25,965 nt of DNA from Sandaracinaceae bacterium (lineage in GTDB: Bacteria > Myxococcota_A > Polyangia > Polyangiales > Houyiibacteriaceae). This document shows positions 16,856-22,955 of this stretch, one piece after another; positions within the stretch are counted from its first letter, which is position 1, and each line of letters begins with the position of its first letter. Location: NCBI GenBank assembly GCA_012514415.1, contig JAAZAH010000131.1, positions 1-25,965 on the forward strand. Reading direction: 5' to 3'. Both the position numbers and the translations under genes were made by a program. A model generated the notes under the pieces. The model did not search any database and was not told the origin of the DNA. It saw nothing but the letters and a program-made list of their open reading frames with translations.

Positions 16856-17512
16856 ATGAGACGATCTCCTTCGATCTTTAGACTCGCGGTCCTTGCGCTT
16901 GCCCTCGTTTCGTTCGCCGCGCCCTTTCCCTCGTTCACTTCGGCCGAGAGCGCCTCGGATCTCAGCGCCGACGAGCGAAGAAAACTTCGCGCAGGCGAAA
17001 TTGTCGTGCGCCCCAAAAACGAAACGCGCGGCCGGCTCGAGCTCATCGGCGGGACGAGTTATTTGGTGATTGACGCCTCCCCCGAAGAGGTCTGGCGAGC
17101 CGTCAGAGACGCTCCGAATTTCCACAAGATGCTTCCACAGGCGCATACGACCGACGTGCTCGCCCGAAGTGAGGAGCACGCCCGCGTCCGGCTCTCCCAC
17201 GCGTACGGGCCTATGGCCACCACCTACGTCCTCGATCTCCGCTTCCTAAACGAAACGCGCGTGATGATGTTCCGGCTCAACGAGCGCTACGTAAGCGGGA
17301 TGGAAGCGGGCTGGGGCTTCATCCGCATCGGAGACTATTCACGCGGCCGCACCTTGGTCAGCTTTGGCGCCATGGTCGATATCGGACAGCGCCTTGGAAC
17401 GAACCTTATCAAAGGACAGATCCATGAGTGGCTGCTCAAGGTCCCGCTCACGATGAAATGGCATATCGAGGGCGAAGGGCGCACGGCGTATCGGGCGGAC
17501 AGCGCCCCCTGA
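16856..17512 (+). CDS. Exported SRPBCC/START-like (polyketide cyclase family) protein
   Basis: The 218-residue protein begins with two Arg and a hydrophobic core (IFRLAVLALALVSFAAP) and has a probable cleavage site near FTSAESA, so it is likely periplasmic. The mature part has the SRPBCC helix-grip pattern: SYLVIDASPEEVWRAVRDAP is followed by NFHKMLPQ (about residues 64-91) and a beta-rich centre. It ends in a helix with INLIKGQ-like context (TNLIKGQIHEWLLKVP). Such folds bind lipids, polyketides or other hydrophobic ligands; no catalytic residues can be assigned. The N-terminal part (RAGEIVVRPKNETRGRLEL) has no recognised motif. It is divergent from the FAD hydroxylase and 129 bases upstream of DAHP synthase. 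No Shine-Dalgarno sequence precedes the ATG. Confidence 0.82.
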   Translation: MRRSPSIFRLAVLALALVSFAAPFPSFTSAESASDLSADERRKLRAGEIVVRPKNETRGRLELIGGTSYLVIDASPEEVWRAVRDAPNFHKMLPQAHTTDVLARSEEHARVRLSHAYGPMATTYVLDLRFLNETRVMMFRLNERYVSGMEAGWGFIRIGDYSRGRTLVSFGAMVDIGQRLGTNLIKGQIHEWLLKVPLTMKWHIEGEGRTAYRADSAP

Positions 17513-17641
17513 TCCACCTCCTTTGCCTACACGTCTCTCGCATCCGCCCGCGCGTTTCGCGGCCGGCCACCATGGCGTCGGCTCGCCATCATGCGCATCG
17601 GATGATATAGCTATCCCACTGATTTCACGCGAAGTATTAGA

Positions 17642-18703
17642 ATGATTAGCCGCACAGACGACGTCCGCATCGACTCCATCCGCCCCCTTATCCCTCCCGC
17701 GATCCTCATCGAGCAGCTGCCGCTCGATCCTGGCGCCGAGGAGTTTATCGTCGATTCGCGGCGCGCCATCTCGCGTATCCTCAAGCGTGAAGACGATCGC
17801 CTGCTCATCGTTGTCGGCCCCTGCTCTGTCCACGATACCGTGGCTGCGCTCGATTATGCCGAGCGGCTGAAGAAAGAAGCCGAGCGCTTCGAGGACGAGC
17901 TTCTCATCGTCATGCGAACCTATTTCGAAAAGCCGCGAACGACCGTCGGCTGGAAAGGGCTCATCAACGATCCGAATCTCGATGGAAGCTTCGAGATCAA
18001 CCAAGGCCTCCATCGCGCCCGTCAATTCCTTCGCGATGTCGTGGCGCTCAAGATGCCGACCGGAACCGAATTTCTCGATCCGATCTCGCCGCAGTTCATC
18101 GCCGATCTGGTGTGCTGGGGCGCAATCGGAGCGCGCACGACCGAGAGTCAGGTTCACCGAGAGCTCACCTCGGGCTTGAGCATGCCGGTCGGATTCAAGA
18201 ACGGCACGCGCGGCTCGGTGCAAATCGCCGTGGACGCGGTCAAGGCTGCGGCTCAGCCGCATCGCTTCCTCAGCGTGACCAAACAAGGGCTCACCGCGAT
18301 CGTCACAACGTCGGGCAACCCCTATACGCACGTCATCCTCCGCGGTGGCGAGAACGGGCCGAACTACCAGCGCGAACACGTCGCTGCAGCCTGCGAGCTC
18401 ATCGAAAAGGCCGGGCTCACAGGCCATGTGATGGTCGATTGCAGCCACGCCAATAGCGAGAAGAACCACGAGAACCAGCCGCGCGTCGCCGAGAATGTGG
18501 CCGCTCAAGTCGCCGAGGGAAGCCAACAAATCCTCGGTCTCATGCTCGAGAGCTTCCTCGTCCCCGGCGCACAGAAACTCGAACCCGGGAAAGAGCTGGT
18601 TTACGGACAGAGCATCACCGATGCCTGCATGGGCTTCGATGCGACGAAGGAGGTCCTCGAGACCCTCGCACGCGCGGTCCAATCCCGACGAAAGCAGCGC
18701 TAG
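17642..18703 (+). CDS. aroG: 3-deoxy-7-phosphoheptulonate (DAHP) synthase, class I AroG type
   Basis: The 353-residue protein matches the length and motifs of the AroF/AroG/AroH family. It condenses phosphoenolpyruvate and erythrose 4-phosphate, the first step of the shikimate pathway to aromatic amino acids. VVGPCSVHD includes the metal-ligand Cys61. VMRTYFEKPRTTVGWKGL is the PEP/metal-site segment, GARTTESQVHRELTSGLSMP leads into VGFKNGTRGS, and VDCSHANSEKNHENQ supplies the conserved His. An N-terminal extension of the regulated enzymes is present (DDVRIDSIRPLIPPAILIEQ), so feedback control by an aromatic amino acid is likely, but the effector cannot be told. No other aro gene is adjacent. 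The symbol denotes the family; AroF or AroH would be equally defensible. A longer open frame on the opposite strand is an artefact of codon use. Confidence 0.95.
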   Translation: MISRTDDVRIDSIRPLIPPAILIEQLPLDPGAEEFIVDSRRAISRILKREDDRLLIVVGPCSVHDTVAALDYAERLKKEAERFEDELLIVMRTYFEKPRTTVGWKGLINDPNLDGSFEINQGLHRARQFLRDVVALKMPTGTEFLDPISPQFIADLVCWGAIGARTTESQVHRELTSGLSMPVGFKNGTRGSVQIAVDAVKAAAQPHRFLSVTKQGLTAIVTTSGNPYTHVILRGGENGPNYQREHVAAACELIEKAGLTGHVMVDCSHANSEKNHENQPRVAENVAAQVAEGSQQILGLMLESFLVPGAQKLEPGKELVYGQSITDACMGFDATKEVLETLARAVQSRRKQR

Positions 18704-18771
18704 CCGCACCGTTCATCCTTTCTGGGCGCAGCTTTGGCTTCGCACCTCCGTATGAAGGTGACGGAGCCGAT

Positions 18772-19446
18772 ATGATCCAGACGCAGATCCGCAAGCTGAC
18801 TCGCGCCGCCTACGAACATCCCCGCTCGCCCGTCCTTGGGATGCGGCGAAAACGGATGCTGGAGTTCATGCGGCGTCTCTCACCGAAGCCTGGGGCGAGG
18901 ATCCTCGACCTTGGAGGGTCGCCGGAAATCTGGCGGCTCACCGAGGCGCGATTCGAGATCACCTTGGTCAACCTCCCCGGAGGGATGGAGCAGCTTGCGG
19001 GCGCCCGCCCAGAGACGCGAGGCGATCACACGATCGTCTGGGCCGACGCTTGCGATCTACGTGACATCTTCGACGATCAATCGTTCGATATCGTCTTCAG
19101 CAACTCCGTGATCGAGCATGTCGGCGACGCCGAACGCCGCCGCGCCTTTGCCCGTGAAGTGCGCCGCCTCGCACCCGCCTACTGGGTGCAGACGCCGAGC
19201 CCGCGCTTCCCCATCGAGCCGCATACCGGCGTGCCCTTCTTCTTCCAGCTTCCGCCCCAGGTCCGCGAGCACCTCATGGAGCGGTGGCGAGAGGCGCTCC
19301 CCGCTTGGGCCGAGATGATCGACGAGACCACCGTCCTCAGCGAAGCGGAGATGCGCGAACTTTTCCCCGATGGAGAGGTCTTTCTCGAGCGCGCCTTTGG
19401 ACTAGAAAAGTCGATCTCGCTCTATCGCTGCGGCGCGCCGAACTAA
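18772..19446 (+). CDS. Class I SAM-dependent methyltransferase
   Basis: The 224-residue protein has a Rossmann methyltransferase core. Motif I is ARILDLGGSPEIW (about residues 42-54). The motif II region follows at FEITLVNLPGG, an acidic DACDLRD segment contacts the adenine, and the motif IV-like strand reads FDIVFSNSVIEHVGD. Later residues include YWVQTPSPRFPIEPHTGVPF, typical of small methyltransferases of the UbiE/Methyltransf_11 group found in surface-polysaccharide or lipid gene sets. The acceptor is unknown. GGAG at 18763-18766 lies 5 bases before the ATG. It starts 68 bases after the DAHP synthase stop, so it could be co-transcribed with it, without an obvious metabolic link. A strong hairpin follows its stop. 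Confidence 0.88.
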   Translation: MIQTQIRKLTRAAYEHPRSPVLGMRRKRMLEFMRRLSPKPGARILDLGGSPEIWRLTEARFEITLVNLPGGMEQLAGARPETRGDHTIVWADACDLRDIFDDQSFDIVFSNSVIEHVGDAERRRAFAREVRRLAPAYWVQTPSPRFPIEPHTGVPFFFQLPPQVREHLMERWREALPAWAEMIDETTVLSEAEMRELFPDGEVFLERAFGLEKSISLYRCGAPN

Positions 19447-19458
19447 GCCATCACGCCC

Positions 19459-19495
19459 AAAAAAACGGGTGCGAGCCGCACAGACGGCCGCACCC
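19459..19495 (-). terminator. Rho-independent terminator between convergent genes
   Basis: GGGTGCG (19467-19473) pairs with CGCACCC (19489-19495), and GCCG (19475-19478) with CGGC (19485-19488). This gives an 11-base stem with one bulged A and a CACAGA loop. Seven A residues at 19459-19465 become a T tract downstream of the hairpin for minus-strand transcription, so it is a classic terminator of the LLM oxidoreductase gene. The hairpin may also slow plus-strand transcripts from the methyltransferase, where it is followed only by a short pyrimidine run. Confidence 0.85.
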
Positions 19496-19515
19496 TTCTA
19501 CGCCGCTCGGTGCAC

Positions 19516-20523
19516 TCAGCCTTGGGGCGCGAGCGCACGGATAAACATCTCCTGAACCTGCCAGTTCGGCTCGTTCGGCAGGTTCAAGATCGGGAGCGTC
19601 ACGCCATAATCCTTGAGCGAGCGGAGCTTCTCAACGCAGGCTTCGGGCGTACCCGTAATCATGAGCCGATCGACCATGCGATCGGGCACCGCCGCCGCGG
19701 CCTCGTTGCGGGTCTCGCGATTTTTGTAGAGCCGATCGATCTGCTCGCACTCTTCGGCGAAACCGAAGTTCGTGAGCATCTCTTTATAATAATCGCCCAT
19801 CCCGCCGATGTAGAACGCGACAATCTCTTTGGCGCGCGCCATCCCGAGCTCATCGCCAAGCGGGAGCACCGTCGTAAAGGGCGCGGTGTCGATCTCCTTC
19901 GGATCACGCCCCGCTTTCGCTGCGCCTTCAGCGATCCAACGATGCGGCTCCTCCATCGAATCGAAGGGCCAGAACGTCGGGATCCATCCGTCGGCAAGCT
20001 CACCGATCGTCTCGATCGCTTTGGGACGGAGCGCCGCGCTGTAGATGGGCACATGGCGCTTTCGCTCGGGAATCTCGAGGCTGAAGGGGCGGTATTCGTT
20101 CAACACCGCGCCCGCATCGCTGAGCTTTCCACCGTCGACGAGCGTACGCGTCACACGGATGACGTCGCGCACTTGCGAAAGCGGTTTGGTGAAGGAGCGA
20201 CCATGGAAGCCCTCGATGACGCGCTTGCCGCTCGGACCGATTCCGAGGCAAAAACGCCCCTCGGACATGTCGTGAAGCGTCGCCGCCGTCATCGCGATAA
20301 GGCCGGGGCTTCGGCTGAAGACGTTGATGATCGCCGTTCCGATCTTGATGCGCTTCGTCTTCAGGATCATCTCGGTAATGAGCGGGATCGAATCGTAGCC
20401 CCAAGCCTCCGGAAGCCAGAACGAGTCGTAGCCGAGCTCATCGGCGAGCTGGGCTGCCTTGAGGTAGACGTCGCGATCGTAATTTTTCCAAAAGGCGACA
20501 AGCCCAATCCTATCTTGCGTCAT
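19516..20523 (-). CDS. LLM class (luciferase-like) oxidoreductase, probably F420-dependent
   Basis: The 335-residue protein has the bacterial-luciferase TIM-barrel pattern. It opens with IGLVAFWKNYDRDVYLKAAQ, then LADELGYDSFWLPEAWGYD, IKIGTAIINVFSRSP, MSEGRFCLGIGPSGKRVIEG and VPIYSAALRPKAIETIGELA followed by DGWIP. This pattern, with the GIGPSG and ADGWIP segments, is most like the F420-dependent branch used for hydride transfer, though FMN cannot be excluded. The start is set at ATG 20523 because AGGAGA at 20530-20535 sits 6 bases upstream; a longer frame from 20808 would cross the divergent promoter region. A strong terminator follows the stop. F420 use would require cofactor biosynthesis genes elsewhere in the genome. 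Substrate unknown. Confidence 0.88.
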   Translation of the reverse strand: MTQDRIGLVAFWKNYDRDVYLKAAQLADELGYDSFWLPEAWGYDSIPLITEMILKTKRIKIGTAIINVFSRSPGLIAMTAATLHDMSEGRFCLGIGPSGKRVIEGFHGRSFTKPLSQVRDVIRVTRTLVDGGKLSDAGAVLNEYRPFSLEIPERKRHVPIYSAALRPKAIETIGELADGWIPTFWPFDSMEEPHRWIAEGAAKAGRDPKEIDTAPFTTVLPLGDELGMARAKEIVAFYIGGMGDYYKEMLTNFGFAEECEQIDRLYKNRETRNEAAAAVPDRMVDRLMITGTPEACVEKLRSLKDYGVTLPILNLPNEPNWQVQEMFIRALAPQG

Positions 20524-20713
20524 ATCATCTCTCCTGTGCGCGTGGGTGCGCTCACTCGAATACTTTTTGCCTGCGGAGTCAATCGAAACTTCCGCGTCGC
20601 GCCTCGCTCGAAAATATTCGATGCACTCGACTCCAGAGACCTCCATGATTTGCGCAACGCCGAAGTGAGCCATGCCTTGGCGATCGCTGGCGCTTGAATT
20701 CATTCGAGAGGTC
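20524..20713. promoter_or_regulatory. Divergent promoter region with repeated CTCRCTCGAA boxes
   Basis: This 190-base gap separates the LLM gene (-) from the Grx/WYL operon (+). CTCACTCGAA (20551-20560) and CTCGCTCGAA (20603-20612) are near-identical direct repeats 52 bases apart. The second runs into TCGAAAATATTCGA (20608-20621), with perfect TCGAA/TTCGA arms. On the complement strand a TTGACT box lies near 20577-20582, a plausible -35 for the LLM gene. Regulators binding here could include the WYL proteins of the downstream operon; that is speculative. Confidence 0.35.
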
Positions 20714-21085
20714 ATGAACTCTTTGAATATGTTGCGTCCCATCCTCCCTGAAGATCGTATCCACCCTGCCATCCGGCAGAAGATCGCCGAGAACCATCGC
20801 GATCTCATCGACGAGGTCGAAGCGGCGATCGAAAATCACCCGCTCGTCGTCGTCGGGATGGCGCAAAACCCCTTTGTGAAGAAGGCGCGGCGGGCACTCG
20901 AGAGCGCAGGCATCCCTTTCCACTATCTCGAATACGGTAGCTATCTCAGTCTCTGGAGGCGTCGGAACGCTTTGAAAATGTACACGGGCTGGCCGACCTT
21001 CCCGATGTGCTTTTATAAGGGCATGCTCATCGGCGGCGCCGAGGAGCTCATGAACGCCATCGAGCGCGGTGAGATCGAGCGATAA
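20714..21085 (+). CDS. Glutaredoxin-fold protein lacking the active-site cysteines
   Basis: From ATG 20714 the protein has 123 residues; an earlier in-frame ATG at 20672 and a later one at 20729 are possible. AGAGG lies just before 20714 but very close to it. The second half has the glutaredoxin pattern: a beta strand PLVVVGMAQNPFVKKARRAL, then ALESAGIPFHYLEYGSY, the cis-Pro loop GWPTFPMCFYKG and the C-terminal MLIGGAEELM that normally holds glutathione. Where redox-active members have CPYC or CGFS this one has NPFV, so no catalytic thiol is present. It is unlikely to be a disulfide oxidoreductase and may bind a thiol, an Fe-S cluster partner or act as a regulatory subunit. Its stop overlaps the next start (TAATG), so it is translated together with the WYL genes. 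Confidence 0.78.
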   Translation: MNSLNMLRPILPEDRIHPAIRQKIAENHRDLIDEVEAAIENHPLVVVGMAQNPFVKKARRALESAGIPFHYLEYGSYLSLWRRRNALKMYTGWPTFPMCFYKGMLIGGAEELMNAIERGEIER

Positions 21086-22047
21086 TGAAGCCGGTTGAGC
21101 GGATCCTCGCGGTCGCACAATTTCTTCTCAAGGCCAAACGCGCCGTCACCTTCGACGAGATCGCGGCGGCATTCCCAGACTATCAAGGCACGAATATCGA
21201 GAGCGCAAAGCGAAAATTTGAGCGCGATAAAGAATCGATCCGAGAGCTCGGTCTGGCGATCAGCTACATCGAGGAGACGCCTTTCGAGGCCGAGTCGGGC
21301 TATATCATCGAAGCGAGCGAAAGCTTCCTCCCTCCGTTTCGTCTGAGCGAGTCCGAGCACGCGCTCCTTGTCGCCGCAGCGCATGATGCGCGAGAGTCGG
21401 GCATCTCTCCCTTTCCGGAAGCGCTCCGGACGGCAATCGCGAAGATCGGTGCAGACGGAGCGCGGGATAAGAGCGTCATTGTTCGCGAACAGCCCGCAAG
21501 CGATCGCGAGATCGAGTGCGTCCAAACCCTCAGTCTTGCCATCGCCGACCGCTGCACCGTCGAGATCGTTTATGAGCGGACGGATGGGGAACGGAGCACG
21601 CGCAAGGTCGACGGCTACGGCCTCATCTTCCGGTTGGGGGCCTTCTATCTGGTCGGCCACGATCATCTTCGGAACTGCGAGCGACTCTTTCGTTGCTCGC
21701 GCATCCACGAACTTCGTGTCCTTCCCAAGAACCGGGCGAGCTCGCGCTACGAGATACCGGAGGGGTTCAGTCTCCAAGCCGAGCGGCGCCTCGACCCGCT
21801 CCATTTCAACGTGCACGAGCCGGAACGCGCCGCGATCCGCCTCGATCCCGAACTTCACTTCCTGGTCACGGAACGCTGGGGCGATCCCGATGAGGATGGC
21901 ATCTTCACCATCGAGACTCGGAACCTTGACCGACTCATCACGGAGGTCCTTTCGTTCGGGAAACGCGCCGAGCTGCTCGAACCTCTTTGGGCAAGAGAAG
22001 AGATCGCCAGGGCTCTCCGCGCGATTCTCCGAGCGCATGAGGCGTAA
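21085..22047 (+). CDS. WYL-domain transcriptional regulator (PafB-like), first of a pair
   Basis: The 320-residue protein has an N-terminal helix-turn-helix with wing (about 1-70; RILAVAQFLLKAKRAVTFDE, later ESAKRKFERDKESIRELG). This is typical of the DeoR/PafB type and is followed by YIEETPFEAESGYII. The WYL domain is in the second half (about 150-230): VEIVYERTDGERSTRKVDGY, GAFYLVGHDHLRNCERLFRC and SRIHEL, with FYL standing for WYL. A C-terminal WCX-like extension follows. WYL proteins sense nucleic acid or nucleotide ligands; PafB and PafC in actinobacteria activate the SOS-independent DNA-damage response. The ATG overlaps the previous stop by one base, and the next WYL gene begins 2 bases after this stop. 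Confidence 0.9.
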   Translation: MKPVERILAVAQFLLKAKRAVTFDEIAAAFPDYQGTNIESAKRKFERDKESIRELGLAISYIEETPFEAESGYIIEASESFLPPFRLSESEHALLVAAAHDARESGISPFPEALRTAIAKIGADGARDKSVIVREQPASDREIECVQTLSLAIADRCTVEIVYERTDGERSTRKVDGYGLIFRLGAFYLVGHDHLRNCERLFRCSRIHELRVLPKNRASSRYEIPEGFSLQAERRLDPLHFNVHEPERAAIRLDPELHFLVTERWGDPDEDGIFTIETRNLDRLITEVLSFGKRAELLEPLWAREEIARALRAILRAHEA

Positions 22048-22049
22048 GC

Positions 22050-22955
22050 ATGACGAATGAAGAAAAAGCCGAGCTTCTGCTCCTCCTTCTTCCGTACATC
22101 ACCTCTCATCCCGACGGGGTTCCCATCGACGAGCTCGTCGAGCGCTTCGAGATCGACCGAAAACGCGTGATCCAGCTGCTGAACTCGGCACAGCTCGTCG
22201 GGCCCCCCGATGGGACACCCGATGAATACCTCGATGTCCTGATCGAGGACGACCGGGCATTCGCGTTTTTGCCCCATGCGTTCGAGCGGCCCATCCGCTT
22301 CAATATCCGAGAAACATGGGCGCTCCTCCTCGCGCTCACACCGATGGCCGAAGCACCGCTACCGCAGCTCGCGACCGCCGCGCGCTCCCTTCGGGAGCGT
22401 CTCCTCGAGAACGCGAGCCGAAACGCTCGCGGGCTCGCTGATTTGCCCAGCGATCTGCCGCAGATCGATGAGGCGGGTGACGCAAGCAATGCAGAGCGCT
22501 CGGCCTACGCGCTCATTGAGAGGGCAGTTCGGGAAAGGCGAAGGATTCGCGCCGACTATTGGTCAAAAAGCCGCGACGTCCTCGAAGAACGCTTGCTCGA
22601 GCCTTGTCTGATCCTCACCGACCGAAGCCACTATTACCTCATTACGAGCGACGAGAAGGCCTATCATTTTGGCCGCTTTCGGTCGGTGACGCTCCTCGAT
22701 GAGCGCTTCGAGGTTCCCGAGAGCTTCAACCCCGAAGCGATTCGAAAGCGGCGCTTCGGCACGATCGAGGGTGCCTCTTTCCGTATCCTCGAGGGAGGCG
22801 TCGAAAGAGAGCTCGCGGGGCCCTTCGGCTCGGGAGCCGCCGCCTACCTCCGTGAAGGCAGAGGAGAGCGCGTCCTTGTCGACCCGCCCGAGGCACGCGC
22901 ATCCTTCATCGAAGAGACGAAGGAGATCCTCGCGCGATACGAGCGAAGAGCATGA
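22050..22955 (+). CDS. WYL-domain transcriptional regulator (PafC-like), second of a pair
   Basis: The 301-residue protein begins with a shorter helix-turn-helix region (LLLLLPYITSHPDGVPIDEL, VERFEIDRKRVIQLLNSAQL). A linker resembling PafC follows, with FERPIRFNIRETWALLLAL. The WYL segment (about 150-220) reads RRIRADYWSKSRDVLEERLL and SHYYLITSDEKAYHFGRFRS, with YYL in place of WYL. A C-terminal WCX-like part carries the REGRGERVLVDPPEARASFI stretch. In actinobacteria PafB and PafC form a functional pair or heterodimer, and adjacency here suggests the same. Its last bases overlap the start of the phosphatase/ADP-ribosylglycohydrolase fusion (ATGA), so it is strongly coupled to that enzyme. 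Confidence 0.88.
   Translation: MTNEEKAELLLLLLPYITSHPDGVPIDELVERFEIDRKRVIQLLNSAQLVGPPDGTPDEYLDVLIEDDRAFAFLPHAFERPIRFNIRETWALLLALTPMAEAPLPQLATAARSLRERLLENASRNARGLADLPSDLPQIDEAGDASNAERSAYALIERAVRERRRIRADYWSKSRDVLEERLLEPCLILTDRSHYYLITSDEKAYHFGRFRSVTLLDERFEVPESFNPEAIRKRRFGTIEGASFRILEGGVERELAGPFGSGAAAYLREGRGERVLVDPPEARASFIEETKEILARYERRA

Noticed and set aside
17339..18709. A 456-codon open frame opposite DAHP synthase, longer than the real gene
   Set aside because: It mirrors DAHP synthase codons; GC-rich coding strands often leave the antisense frame open. It has no recognisable motif and also covers the end of the SRPBCC gene.
19510..20697. A 395-codon open frame opposite the LLM oxidoreductase
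   Set aside because: It runs across the divergent promoter region and has no recognisable family pattern; the minus-strand gene has a strong ribosome binding site and terminator.
20524..20808. N-terminal extension of the LLM oxidoreductase to 20808
   Set aside because: It would overlap the Grx-like gene head to head; AGGAGA at 20530-20535 and the family N-terminus fix the start at 20523.
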